NCBI GenBank assembly: GCA_044341215.1
Contig: JBIISC010000033.1
Location: 1-10,181, forward strand
Direction of reading: 5' to 3'
Length of the DNA: 10,181 nucleotides
Origin: JAFMIT01 sp044341215
Lineage (GTDB): Bacteria; Actinomycetota; Actinomycetes; S36-B12; UBA5976
The translations under genes were made by a program, and so were the position numbers. Position 1 is the first letter of the stretch, and every line of letters starts with the position of its first letter. Below the pieces are notes generated by a model. It worked only from the letters and a program-made list of their open reading frames with translations. It made no database searches and was not told where the DNA came from. Shown one piece after another: positions 1 through 7,237 of the stretch.

Positions 1-1060
1 TGCCACCGACTTGCAAACTGCCACGTGAGTTATCGCCCAGCGCGAGTGCGCCACCTTTGGTGGCGGACCATAAAGCTTCTTCAATGCTGAAATTCATTTC
101 TCGGACCGCAACTGCGATGCAAAATGGCAGTGAAGTGGTGAAACTGCTTCCTGGATTGCAGTTAGTTGCGATTGCAACTTTCAAACCATCATTGATTAAG
201 CGTTTTGCATCTGGGTATGGACTATTAGTTGAAAACTCTGTTGCTGGCAACAAAGTTGCCACAATCGCGCTATCTGCCAAATCTTTCACGTCTTCATCTG
301 TGAAATGCGTAACATGATCAGCGGATACCGCATTAATTTCAAGAGCCAGCTTGATGCTGTCAGATTGGCCTAATTGATTTGCATGAATTTTGCGTTCAAA
401 TCCAAGTTCTCTTGCTGCAGCAAGTATCTCTCGTGATTCATCAACTGTAAACGCACCAGTTTCACAGAAAACATCTACAAACTTTGCAATGCCTTTTGCT
501 GCTGGCAGCATTTCATTGATGATTAAATCTATATATCCCTGACGGTTACTTTCAAACTCTTTTGGAACCACATGCGCAGCCATCAAAGTAACATCTTCAG
601 TAAATTCGCGAGCAATCTTTAATGAGCGAATCTCATCTTCAAGTGTTAATCCATATCCTGATTTGATTTCGAAGTGGGTAGTGCCACTTGAGTACATCTC
701 AGCGATCAAACCAGCTGCGTTGGCTCGGAGTTCTGCATCACTGGCTGTTCGGGTCTTTTCAACGGTGAAATTGATTCCACCAGCTGAATAACTCTCTCCT
801 GCCATGCGGGCAGCAAACTCAGCACTTCTATCCCCACCAAAAATCAGATGGGTGTGACTGTCGACAAAACCTGGGATAACAACTTTGTTTGTGCAATCAA
901 TAGTTTTGTCAGCCTTTGGGGCTTGTGCCGCATTGCCAATCCACTTAATTAACCCATCTTCAAACAAAAGTGATGCATCTTCAACCACATCAATTTCATA
1001 AGGCTTTCCAGTGGAGTTTGTGACAATTTGTTTTGCATTATTTAAAAGTGTAGATGCCAC
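1..1060 (-). CDS. hutI: Imidazolonepropionase (partial, C-terminus off the left edge)
   Basis: Hydrolyses 4-imidazolone-5-propionate to N-formimidoyl-L-glutamate, the third step of cytosolic histidine degradation. It is a metal-dependent amidohydrolase. About 353 codons are visible of a family length near 400; the C-terminal strand after the S-R-G-S-L-Q-V-G-G stretch lies outside the window. Visible motifs are the HxH metal pair in DSHTH (His69, His71), the IHANQLGQ segment, and SADHVTH. The loop that normally carries the metal-binding Asp reads ATNCNPGSS, with Asn about residue 300. The chosen start is GTG at 1058-1060, because no in-frame ATG lies between the hutU stop and the conserved N-terminus. 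Its G is the last base of the hutU TAG stop, so the two genes overlap by one base and are probably translationally coupled in one leftward operon. Family assignment is secure; the Asn is seen directly, its consequence is not known. Confidence 0.96.
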   Translation of the reverse strand, partial: MASTLLNNAKQIVTNSTGKPYEIDVVEDASLLFEDGLIKWIGNAAQAPKADKTIDCTNKVVIPGFVDSHTHLIFGGDRSAEFAARMAGESYSAGGINFTVEKTRTASDAELRANAAGLIAEMYSSGTTHFEIKSGYGLTLEDEIRSLKIAREFTEDVTLMAAHVVPKEFESNRQGYIDLIINEMLPAAKGIAKFVDVFCETGAFTVDESREILAAARELGFERKIHANQLGQSDSIKLALEINAVSADHVTHFTDEDVKDLADSAIVATLLPATEFSTNSPYPDAKRLINDGLKVAIATNCNPGSSFTTSLPFCIAVAVREMNFSIEEALWSATKGGALALGDNSRGSLQVGG

Positions 1061-2733
1061 TACTCATCCATCATCGGCACGTGAACATGCTTTTCGTGAG
1101 CAACTTCCACTGCGCGGTCATATCCAGCATCAACGTGACGGATTACACCCATGCCAGGGTCGTTGGTTAACACTCGTTGCAATTTTTCAGCAGCTAAAGC
1201 GGTGCCATCGGCAACGCTTACTTGACCTGAGTGGATTGAACGACCCATGCCAACCCCACCGCCATGGTGAATAGACACCCACGAAGCTCCAGATGCAACA
1301 TTCACCATTGCGTTTAGAAGTGGCCAATCGGCAATTGCATCCGAGCCATCAAGCATTGCTTCGGTTTCACGATATGGCGATGCAACTGATCCGCAGTCAA
1401 GGTGGTCGCGGCCAATAACTATCGGTGCTGAGACTTCACCCTTTTTCACAAGATCGTTAAATGCAGCACCGGCTCTATCTCGTTCGCCATATCCAAGCCA
1501 ACAAATGCGAGCTGGCAAACCTTGGAATTCAACTCGATCTTGCGCAAGCTTTATCCATCGGCGCAAGTGATCATTTTCTGGAAATAGTTTTAATATCTCT
1601 TGGTCTGTTCGGTGGATATCTTTCGCATCACCTGAAAGCGCTACCCATCTAAACGGCCCTTTGCCTTCGCAAAAGAGTGGACGGATATATGCCGGGATGA
1701 AACCTGGGAAATCAAATGCACGCTCATATCCACCTTTACGTGCTTCATCGCGAATTGAGTTGCCGTAATCAAACACGACAGCGCCTTTGTCCATAAAACC
1801 CACCATCGCTTCAACATGGCGAGCCATTGCATACTGAGACCTCTTGGTGAAGTCGATCGAATCTTTTCTTCCCTCTTCGCGCATGTCGTCGAAATCAGTA
1901 TCAATTGGGCAATAGAAAAGTGGATCATGTGCTGAGGTTTGGTCCGTGACAATATCTACTGGCACATCCCGTTTCAGCATTTCGGCAAGTGCATCTGCTG
2001 CATTAGCAACCAGCCCAATAGAGATTGCTCGCTTTTCATTTTTCGCTTTCACGGCTCGAGAAATAGCATCGTCAAGATTGTCTGCGATTTCATCTAAATA
2101 GCGATTCTCCAAACGCCGACGTAAACGGGTTTCGTCAACATCCATGATCAAGCAAGTGCCTTCGTTCATCGTGACTGCGAGAGGCTGAGCGCCGCCCATG
2201 CCACCACAACCTGCTGTCACAGTTAATGTGCCAGCTAATGTCCCGTTGAAACTTGCTTGCGCCACCGCTGCAAAAGTTTCGTATGTGCCTTGCAAAATTC
2301 CTTGGGTGCCAATGTAGATCCAAGAGCCAGCTGTCATCTGCCCATACATAGTCAGACCAAGTTGTTCTAGTCGACGAAACTCACTCCAGTTCGCCCAGTC
2401 ACCAACAAGATTTGAGTTGGCTAATAAAACACGTGGCGCCCATTCGTGAGTACGCATCACGCCAACTGGTTTTCCCGATTGCACCAAAAGAGTTTCGTCA
2501 TTTTCTAAAGTGGTCAAAGTACGAATGATTGCGTCAAGGCTTTTCCAGTTGCGGGCTGCTTTGCCAGTTCCGCCATAAACCACAAGTTCTTCTGGATGTT
2601 CTGCGACCGCAGGATCGAGGTTGTTGTGCAACATTCGGATCGCTGCCTCTTGCCCCCAGCCCTTTGCCGTCAGGTTTGAGCCGCGTGCAGCGGTCAGCAC
2701 ACGAGGGCCTGTTGGCAGATGCAGTGAATTCAT
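1060..2733 (-). CDS. hutU: Urocanate hydratase (urocanase)
   Basis: Converts urocanate plus water to 4-imidazolone-5-propionate, using tightly bound NAD+, in the cytosol. The protein is full length at 557 aa from ATG 2731-2733. This start is preferred over an upstream in-frame ATG at 2815-2817, which would add 28 unconserved residues, reach the hutG start, and run through the divergent control region. An AGGTG ribosome-binding site lies about 10 nt upstream of the chosen ATG. Diagnostic segments are AAKGW-type N-terminus with EELVVYGGTGKAARNW, the glycine-rich NAD+ region TAGCGGMGGAQPLA (about 173-186), and PARICWLGYGER with the catalytic Cys at about 411, matching Cys410 of the Pseudomonas enzyme. 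IVIGRDHLD and HHGGGVGMGRSIHSG are also intact. It is first of the leftward pair hutU-hutI. Confidence 0.98.
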   Translation of the reverse strand: MNSLHLPTGPRVLTAARGSNLTAKGWGQEAAIRMLHNNLDPAVAEHPEELVVYGGTGKAARNWKSLDAIIRTLTTLENDETLLVQSGKPVGVMRTHEWAPRVLLANSNLVGDWANWSEFRRLEQLGLTMYGQMTAGSWIYIGTQGILQGTYETFAAVAQASFNGTLAGTLTVTAGCGGMGGAQPLAVTMNEGTCLIMDVDETRLRRRLENRYLDEIADNLDDAISRAVKAKNEKRAISIGLVANAADALAEMLKRDVPVDIVTDQTSAHDPLFYCPIDTDFDDMREEGRKDSIDFTKRSQYAMARHVEAMVGFMDKGAVVFDYGNSIRDEARKGGYERAFDFPGFIPAYIRPLFCEGKGPFRWVALSGDAKDIHRTDQEILKLFPENDHLRRWIKLAQDRVEFQGLPARICWLGYGERDRAGAAFNDLVKKGEVSAPIVIGRDHLDCGSVASPYRETEAMLDGSDAIADWPLLNAMVNVASGASWVSIHHGGGVGMGRSIHSGQVSVADGTALAAEKLQRVLTNDPGMGVIRHVDAGYDRAVEVAHEKHVHVPMMDE

Positions 2734-2762
2734 GTGCGAAGTGCACCTGCTTATGAGTAAAA

Positions 2763-2778
2763 GGTCAAGGATTTGAGC
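2763..2778. promoter_or_regulatory. Candidate operator dyad between hutU and hutG
   Basis: GGTCAA-GGAT-TTGAGC is an imperfect inverted repeat (5 of 6 arm bases pair, 4-nt spacer) in the middle of the 84-bp divergent hutU/hutG spacer. Read leftward its left arm is TTGACC, a good -35 match for hutU, although no convincing -10 follows at 16-18 nt. A regulator bound here could act on both directions. No regulator family is assigned. Confidence 0.3.
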
Positions 2779-2781
2779 GGA

Positions 2782-2810
2782 TCGACTGGGCTTGGCATGT
2801 GGTTTATTCT
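2782..2810 (+). promoter_or_regulatory. Candidate sigma-A promoter of hutG, leaderless
   Basis: TCGACT (2782-2787), a 17-nt spacer and TATTCT (2805-2810) form a plausible -35/-10 pair. Only 7 nt separate the -10 from the ATG at 2818, and no Shine-Dalgarno sequence is present, so transcription could start at or next to the ATG. Confidence 0.45.
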
Positions 2811-2817
2811 TAACCAA

Positions 2818-3711
2818 ATGACGCTAACCGAGGACCCAAACTGGCCACGGGCCAAAGCTTGGCTCGAATCCAACTCTTCCACCCCTGATCTTGAGGTGGT
2901 TGGCGTCCATGCTCATCAAACTTCCCTTAGTCCCACAAATGCGCATTTAACCCCAGATGCTGTTCGCGAAGCATTGCAGCGCTACTCCACTTACAACCTC
3001 AGCCAAGATGTTGATGTGCAAGATTTGAAAGTAAAAGATCTTGGAAATATTACTGATGTTGATTTTTCTGACGGAGAAGCAAATGTTTTAAAATTCATAA
3101 CAGAGCATCACAATCCAAACGCACTTTTAATTGCACTTGGTGGCGACAACTCAATTACCTATTCCGTCATGCAAGCTATAAACAAAAATGATTTAAGTAA
3201 TGCCGGGTTAATCACATTCGATGCACATTTTGATTTGCGTGATGGAATCAGCAATGGCTCGCCCGTACGAAGATTGATTGATGCTGGTTTAGATCCAAAA
3301 CGAGTTGTTCAAATTGGAATCGCAGATTTTGCCAACTCTAAGACTTATGCACAACGTGCAAAAGATTTAGGCATAACGATTATTCCACGAAGTGAAATTC
3401 ACAAATCTACGATTCCTGAAATAATCAAGAATGCGATTTCGATTGCAGGTGCAAACATTTATATTGATATCGACGTGGATGTTTGTGATCGATCTGTTGC
3501 TCCGGCATGCCCGGCAAGTGTGCCTGGTGGCATCACCGCAAACCAATTACGCCTAATTGCACGCGAGGTTGCTAAATACAAACAAGTAAAAGCAATTGAC
3601 TTCACCGAAGTTGATTCAAGCAAAGATTCCGCAGATCAGCGGACCACTCGCCTTGTCGCTCTAGCCTTACTGGAAATTGCAGCTGGCAGGTTGAGGCAAT
3701 ACAGCGCTTAG
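2818..3711 (+). CDS. hutG: Formimidoylglutamase, arginase/ureohydrolase family
   Basis: Hydrolyses N-formimidoyl-L-glutamate to L-glutamate and formamide, the last step of this histidine route. It is a cytosolic binuclear-Mn ureohydrolase. From ATG 2818 the protein is 297 aa, normal for the family. Visible metal-site motifs are LGGDNS (about 107-112), FDAHFDLRDG (about 134-143) and DIDVDVCDRSVAPACPA (from about 217), the last with the Cys-rich loop seen in HutG-type proteins. NGSPVRRL follows the second motif. The first motif has Asn where arginases have a Mn-binding His (GGDHS). The start is uncertain: in-frame TTG 2773 and ATG 2797 lie upstream, but ATG 2818 sits 7 nt after a -10-like TATTCT and keeps the divergent promoter region free. 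Agmatinase is the main alternative, but the hutUI neighbours argue for HutG. Confidence 0.92.
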   Translation: MTLTEDPNWPRAKAWLESNSSTPDLEVVGVHAHQTSLSPTNAHLTPDAVREALQRYSTYNLSQDVDVQDLKVKDLGNITDVDFSDGEANVLKFITEHHNPNALLIALGGDNSITYSVMQAINKNDLSNAGLITFDAHFDLRDGISNGSPVRRLIDAGLDPKRVVQIGIADFANSKTYAQRAKDLGITIIPRSEIHKSTIPEIIKNAISIAGANIYIDIDVDVCDRSVAPACPASVPGGITANQLRLIAREVAKYKQVKAIDFTEVDSSKDSADQRTTRLVALALLEIAAGRLRQYSA

Positions 3712-3722
3712 GATTGAGCGCT
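3703..3722. repeat. Short AGCGCT hairpin between hutG and tRNA-Arg
   Basis: AGCGCT occurs at 3703-3708 and 3717-3722, separated by TAGGATTG. Because AGCGCT is its own reverse complement, the copies can pair as a 6-bp stem with an 8-nt loop. It overlaps the hutG stop codon. No T-tract follows, so it is not a convincing intrinsic terminator; it may be a processing structure ahead of the tRNA, or chance. Confidence 0.3.
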
Positions 3723-3726
3723 ATTC

Positions 3727-3799
3727 GGCTCCGTAGCTCAGGGGATAGAGCATCGGTTTCCTAAACCGTGTGTCGCATGTTCGAATCATGCCGGGGCCA
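3727..3799 (+). tRNA. tRNA-Arg (anticodon CCU, reads AGG)
   Basis: A full 73-nt cloverleaf is visible. The acceptor arm GGCTCCG pairs with CGGGGCC (3792-3798) with one G-U pair. The D-arm holds GTAGCTCAGGGGATAGAGC. The anticodon loop is TTCCTAA with CCT at 3760-3762. The T-arm GCATG-TTCGAAT-CATGC pairs fully. The outermost anticodon-stem pair (3753/3769) is T-T. The discriminator is A3799, and the 3' CCA is not encoded (next bases CAA), so it must be added after transcription. A weak promoter candidate, TTGCAG (3677-3682), 17 nt, TACAGC (3700-3705), lies inside the hutG 3' end; read-through from hutG is the alternative. Its 3' end is 4 bp from the stop codon of the convergent phosphodiesterase gene. 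Confidence 0.96.
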
Positions 3800-3803
3800 C
3801 AAG

Positions 3804-4571
3804 TTAATTCAGGTTTATCGCAATCCACAGATGATCGCTGATTGGGCCTTGCTTTGCGATTTCACTAGCCGATAATTGAACTGTTGAATCGACTAAGAAA
3901 TGGTCAATCTGCTTTTCAGGTTTCCACGCTGGAAAAGTTTGGCCAGCCACAGAGGCCTTCAAGCCAAACAACCGCAACCAACTCGTTGAGACGAAATTAA
4001 AGTCACCGCCAATAATCAGTTTGGCTCTATTTTGACGTGCAATCTTCTTGCTCCAAAAAACAACTCGGATCATTTGCAGTTGAGCAATAACTGGCATGAA
4101 TGAAAGATGAGTGTTGACTACAACGTACCCACTTTCAAGCACTGCGGCTATAGCAGCTCGAGGATGGTCGTGCACATAAAATGTTTCAGAACTAACTCCG
4201 AATTGAAAAGTCATTCTTTTCCCGATCGGCGAACGAGGTAAATCTATTGAATGCCAACTTATAACCTGGACTTTAGATGCAATACCAATCCCATATTCCC
4301 CGTCTTCTGCGGGAATCAATCTCGTGGCATGGAACTTCGAATGTGTAGCGCCAAGTGCGGATGAAATTTCGGCTAGTTGGTCAACAGAGTTTGTGCGAGC
4401 TTTATTGAGATCAACTTCTTGCAATAAAAGCACATCAGCATTTTGCTGCTTGAGCATTAAGTCCAAGGCACTTTCAGTCGAATCAGATTGTTCATACTGT
4501 TCAAGATGCTGAATATTCCAGCTAACTATGCGCACAGAATTAGCCTCAATGCTCTCGACCGAGAGCCACAT
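3804..4571 (-). CDS. Endonuclease/exonuclease/phosphatase (EEP) family protein
   Basis: A 255-aa member of the EEP (DNase I-like) Mg2+-dependent phosphodiesterase/phosphatase fold. All family landmarks are intact: SWNIQ (17-21), LLQEVD with the metal Glu52, NTHLS with His155, GGDFN with Asp190 and Asn192, QIDHFLV (221-227) and the C-terminal SDHLWI with Asp246/His247. No signal peptide or membrane segment is seen, so it is probably cytosolic. The substrate cannot be read from the sequence; the family includes AP endonucleases, sphingomyelinases, inositol-phosphate phosphatases and nucleases, and the lack of exoIII-type substrate segments makes exoA/xth unlikely. The start is ATG 4569-4571; no Shine-Dalgarno is present, but TATGTT lies 7 nt upstream, fitting a leaderless message. 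It converges on the tRNA-Arg with a 4-bp gap and no visible terminator. Confidence 0.9.
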   Translation of the reverse strand: MWLSVESIEANSVRIVSWNIQHLEQYEQSDSTESALDLMLKQQNADVLLLQEVDLNKARTNSVDQLAEISSALGATHSKFHATRLIPAEDGEYGIGIASKVQVISWHSIDLPRSPIGKRMTFQFGVSSETFYVHDHPRAAIAAVLESGYVVVNTHLSFMPVIAQLQMIRVVFWSKKIARQNRAKLIIGGDFNFVSTSWLRLFGLKASVAGQTFPAWKPEKQIDHFLVDSTVQLSASEIAKQGPISDHLWIAINLN

Positions 4572-4578
4572 TCAGCAA

Positions 4579-4584
4579 AACATA
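4579..4584 (-). promoter_or_regulatory. Candidate -10 element of the EEP gene
   Basis: On the minus strand TATGTT is followed by exactly 7 nt and then the ATG at 4571. No good -35 is seen at 16-18 nt upstream (AGATTC at 17). The surrounding region is AT-rich and has no ribosome-binding site, so a leaderless transcript is inferred. Confidence 0.35.
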
Positions 4585-4678
4585 GCTGTAAATATTTGGT
4601 TGAATCTAATTTAAGTACTGAACCTGGGTTTTTGGCTAAATCCACGCTCAGAGACTACGCCCGATTACCACGCCGTAA

Positions 4679-4829
4679 TAAGGAAAATGTGCTCAATCCT
4701 TGCCATTTTCAATTATTGCGCAAGAATTTTCACCATGACATACCGAACCCATGCAAGAGCAAACAAATCTCTGATCCTCGTAAATGCCTTAGTCGCATAT
4801 ATCTCTGTTGGGATCTCCTTCAGTTTGAT
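4679..4829 (+). repeat. Direct repeat P1: 5' end of the Pr6Pr gene (intact copy)
   Basis: This stretch, 56 nt upstream plus about 95 nt of coding sequence, matches 7238-7388 without gaps at an offset of 2559 bp. By hand I count about 23 mismatches in about 147 aligned bases, roughly 84% identity. Both copies are in the same orientation. Confidence 0.9.
4700..4727 (+). promoter_or_regulatory. Candidate promoter of the Pr6Pr gene
   Basis: TTGCCA (4700-4705), a 16-nt spacer and AAGAAT (4722-4727) precede the ATG at 4735 by 7 nt, again without a Shine-Dalgarno. In the partial copy at 7259-7286 the -10 is unchanged and the -35 is TTTCCA, so the elements are largely kept between copies. Confidence 0.35.
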
Positions 4830-5448
4830 GTTTATAGGCTATTACGCAAATTCAGAAAACATCGATTTAACTGAACCAACATTGCTCGGAAACTCCGTTA
4901 ACGGAACCGACCAAGTATGGGAACGATTCTTCGATTGGATTTCTTACTTCACAATCTGGAGCAACATAGTTGTTGCAATTGTTTTAACAGTTCTGTGGCT
5001 GCGTCCAGATGTGTTTGAAAGAAACAACGCTTCGGGAACGCGCTGGCGAGCACTACGCCTTGACAGTATTTTGATGATCACAATCACAGGCATCGTTTAC
5101 AACGTGTTGCTAGCTGAGCCAAAAACTGGAATTGATGCAGTATCGAATGCAATGATTCATATAGTGAATCCAATCTTCACCCTTTTGATATTCCTAATCA
5201 CTGGCCCTCGTGGACTACTGCGTCTATCAACAGTTTTCTATTCATTGGTAGTGCCGATTACTTGGGCAACTTTTGCAATTGTGCGCGGCATGACATTGAA
5301 CTCATATCCATATCCGTTTTTCGATGTTAGCGAGAATGGATTGCCATACGTGCTCATGTTTGTAGCTCAAATAATGGCCTTGGCAGTTGTCTTGGCTCTG
5401 GCTCTTCTTGGTTATGACAAGTTAATGACCAAAGGTCGCAGAACTTAA
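4735..5448 (+). CDS. Pr6Pr family six-pass membrane protein
   Basis: A 237-aa integral membrane protein resembling the Pr6Pr ('predicted six-pass') family common in Actinobacteria; its biochemical role is unknown to me. Six hydrophobic segments are visible at about 14-36, 68-89, 110-127, 140-156, 165-184 and 204-227. Family-like signatures are YFTIWSNIVV after the first outer loop, YNVLLAEP, and YPYPFFDV before the last helix. The start is ATG 4735 and not the in-frame ATG at 4687: the partial second copy at 7238-7388 does not keep the 4687 ATG in frame but keeps ATG 4735 and the downstream reading frame, and the 4687 site has its AAGGA only 2 nt away. The gene ends at a strong terminator shared with convergent lipoprotein A. 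Its 5' end is duplicated between the two lipoprotein genes. Confidence 0.88.
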   Translation: MTYRTHARANKSLILVNALVAYISVGISFSLMFIGYYANSENIDLTEPTLLGNSVNGTDQVWERFFDWISYFTIWSNIVVAIVLTVLWLRPDVFERNNASGTRWRALRLDSILMITITGIVYNVLLAEPKTGIDAVSNAMIHIVNPIFTLLIFLITGPRGLLRLSTVFYSLVVPITWATFAIVRGMTLNSYPYPFFDVSENGLPYVLMFVAQIMALAVVLALALLGYDKLMTKGRRT

Positions 5449-5468
5449 TCGATTAAACAGATTGCAAC

Positions 5469-5510
5469 CAATAAAAATAGGTGGGAATTTCTTCCCACCT
5501 ATTTTTATTG
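5469..5510. terminator. Strong bidirectional intrinsic terminator
   Basis: A perfect 19-bp inverted repeat (5469-5487 with 5492-5510) encloses a 4-nt TTTC loop. The core is GGTGGGAA/TTCCCACC, flanked by AATAAAAATA and TATTTTTATT arms, giving a T-tract after the GC stem in either direction. It sits between the Pr6Pr stop (5448) and the lipoprotein A stop (5518), so it can end both convergent transcripts. Confidence 0.95.
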
Positions 5511-5517
5511 ATGTTGC

Positions 5518-7032
5518 TTAGTCGTTCCCGATAGTTTGAACAACCACTTTGTTGGCATATTTGCTATCTCCACCGTCGGTGCTTTGTGGAGTTAGGTAAA
5601 CAACTTCAATATCTGCTTTTACCTTTGCAGCCTTTAACTTCTTCTTGATAGCTGCGACGCGCTTCTTAACGATCTTTAGATTAGATGAAGCAGAAGATCC
5701 AGTTGATCCAAATTTCTTGATTCCAACAATGCGAATCGTGTCAATCGAACTTGCTTTCAAAGAAGTTAGTTTCGACTTCAATCCACCAAGAGTTTTTGAA
5801 CTACTCCAAGAAGACTTATTAGCTTTAAATGAAACCACGTGTCCAACAAGAGCATTCAGATAAGGTTCAGCAGCAGTAACGCCGTCTGGAATCGTGTTTC
5901 CTCCCCAGATACCTGCCGTTATCCAATAAACCGAATTTTTATTCGCATCAAATTCGCCATTGGTTGAAAGGACTACTCCATTGATTGTGAAAGTGGATTC
6001 TCTTCCAATTTCAAGCGCCCAATAAATAGCGTTCATTTCGTCACTTGTGTAGTTGCCATCCATATTTAATTCCATCGGAATATCTTCAGAATCTACGGTT
6101 CGGGCAAAGTACTCCCAAGAAACTTCATCAGAAGCTAACTTCCACAACCCACCTTCATCCAACTCAGGGTCCGTTTCGTCTCCTGGAAGTTTGCGGCTCA
6201 TATCGGTGAGAGCGACGCTTGAGTAATTGCAATAAAGCGTCCATCCGGTGTCATCTCGCTTAACGTTTAATAAGCCTTTTTCACGTAGCAACGTTAGGAA
6301 TTCGCCAGGCATTAATTGACGATTATTCAAAATATCGAATCGCGAATCAGATCTATCTAGATTGCAAGCGGCACTTTCTGGATATCTGGTGTAGTAACCA
6401 TCCTCAACCCCAAATCCAGTTTCCAGCAACACAAAATAGTGAGCTCTTTCTGCCGGTGGAATATTTGCAATTTGAAGTAAGCTCAAATCGATTGCTGGAT
6501 TGCCTAATGAGTTGTCGAAATAGTTATCCGACACTGCAACTGCTCCAGAGTCTATAGATTCGAAATACGCGCAATCTATTTCATTTCCTGATTTTGGAAT
6601 CAGCGTCACTTCGTCAAGTTGGTAATAAGACTCTGAGCCATCATCTGATTGGTCCGTAATGATGCCGGACCCATAAACAGTTTTAGCGGTATTTGCCACA
6701 TCAATTCTGAATTCAGCCCTTGTCACCTCTGTTGGATGTTCATTTGGAATCCAAAGCTTTACATCCTCTGCAACACAACCGTTCAGATCTCCGAATGTAA
6801 TGTTAGTAATTTCAATTGGAGTATTTAAATCATAAATATATGTAAATGGGGAGTCAGGGCCATAAAGCCAATCTGCATTAAGGTCATCCGATAAGAACGT
6901 AGTGCCCGTGCCGGAAACAGTTCCATTTGCATTTACTGTGAGCAAGTCTTCGTTCTTCAGGCAACCGCTCAGGATTAGCGAAAGTAAAACGAATGCAATT
7001 GGCACAAGGAATTTTCTAGATTTATTACGCAT
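5518..7032 (-). CDS. Secreted lipoprotein A, LppM-like N-terminus and OmpA-like C-terminus
   Basis: A 504-aa predicted lipoprotein of unknown function. A basic start and hydrophobic stretch lead to the lipobox LSGC with Cys24 as the lipidated residue, placing it outside the membrane. The segment after Cys24 (CLKNEDLLTVNANGTVSG) resembles the start of the LppM domain of mycobacterial lipoproteins. Cys86, Cys154, Cys223 and Cys268 are matched in lipoprotein B, suggesting two structural disulfides. Residues about 430-500 (IRIVGI, then NLKIVKKRV, then ANKVVVQ) follow the pattern of an OmpA-like domain, but the usual peptidoglycan-binding Asp position holds Ser. The stretch around 405-475 is rich in Ser and Lys. 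ATG 7030-7032 is preceded by AGGTGG. It converges on the Pr6Pr gene across the 5469-5510 terminator. Distant paralogue of the gene at 7425-9038. Confidence 0.85.
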   Translation of the reverse strand: MRNKSRKFLVPIAFVLLSLILSGCLKNEDLLTVNANGTVSGTGTTFLSDDLNADWLYGPDSPFTYIYDLNTPIEITNITFGDLNGCVAEDVKLWIPNEHPTEVTRAEFRIDVANTAKTVYGSGIITDQSDDGSESYYQLDEVTLIPKSGNEIDCAYFESIDSGAVAVSDNYFDNSLGNPAIDLSLLQIANIPPAERAHYFVLLETGFGVEDGYYTRYPESAACNLDRSDSRFDILNNRQLMPGEFLTLLREKGLLNVKRDDTGWTLYCNYSSVALTDMSRKLPGDETDPELDEGGLWKLASDEVSWEYFARTVDSEDIPMELNMDGNYTSDEMNAIYWALEIGRESTFTINGVVLSTNGEFDANKNSVYWITAGIWGGNTIPDGVTAAEPYLNALVGHVVSFKANKSSWSSSKTLGGLKSKLTSLKASSIDTIRIVGIKKFGSTGSSASSNLKIVKKRVAAIKKKLKAAKVKADIEVVYLTPQSTDGGDSKYANKVVVQTIGND

Positions 7033-7051
7033 GATCCACCTACCGTCAATA

Positions 7052-7087
7052 GCCCTAAAACAGGGACGGCATAATCTACCGATTCAA
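7052..7087 (-). promoter_or_regulatory. Upstream element of lipoprotein A shared with lipoprotein B
   Basis: Read leftward, TTGAAT (7082-7087), 17 nt and CCTGTT with TTTAGGGC follow, about 20 nt before the start codon. The same spacing occurs at 9056-9091 (CTGAAT, 17 nt, CATGTT). The GCCCTAAAACA core (plus strand) is identical in the two although surrounding bases differ at about one in three positions. A promoter or regulator site is inferred. Confidence 0.4.
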
Positions 7088-7096
7088 GAGTTCCAA

Positions 7097-7221
7097 AACT
7101 TAGTTCTAGGCTGAAATCACCAACGGACACCATAAATACTCACGGAATTTGGCCCGATTTCAATCTGCACTGGGGATTCACCTAGGTACTCCCCATCGCC
7201 CCAAACCCGCTCACCTGGTGC
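7097..7221 (-). pseudogene. DAGK 3'-end remnant (direct repeat D1)
   Basis: This matches 9101-9225, the 3' end of the intact lipid-kinase gene, without gaps at an offset of 2004 bp and with 6 mismatches in 125 (95%). It holds the last 35 codons (stop TGA at 7117-7119 on the minus strand) and about 20 nt beyond the stop. Of the five coding differences three are silent third-position changes, and two change residues (Gln to Arg, Arg to Gly). Homology stops at 7221, and the open frame meets a stop at 7237-7239, so only a fragment remains without start or catalytic GGDGS part. The following 16 bases (7222-7237) match neither parent gene. Confidence 0.93.
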
Positions 7222-7237
7222 ACTGAGGGGCAAGCTT

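Noticed and set aside
1011..2756. Several open frames opposite hutU
   Set aside because: They are frames opposite a strongly conserved coding gene and have no own start signals or family features.
2734..2817. 28-codon N-terminal extension of hutU from ATG 2817
   Set aside because: The extension has no family-like sequence, would overlap the hutG promoter and start region, and the ATG at 2733 gives the usual 557-aa length with a ribosome-binding site.
2773..2817. hutG start at TTG 2773 or ATG 2797
   Set aside because: Neither has a good ribosome-binding site, and both would place the candidate -35/-10 pair inside the coding region.
4699..4724. CTTGC/GCAAG inverted repeat ahead of Pr6Pr
   Set aside because: The duplicated copy changes both arms without preserving pairing, so it is probably not a selected structure.
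4687..4734. Pr6Pr start at ATG 4687
   Set aside because: AAGGA is only 2 nt from this ATG, and the partial second copy does not keep an in-frame ATG there.
4488..4874. Rightward open frame of 128 codons overlapping the EEP and Pr6Pr starts
   Set aside because: It covers parts of two well-supported genes in other frames and has no recognisable protein features.
7222..7237. 16 bases at the DAGK'/Pr6Pr' junction as a recombination site
   Set aside because: They match neither parent gene and show no dyad or repeat; nothing supports a specific site beyond a deletion scar.
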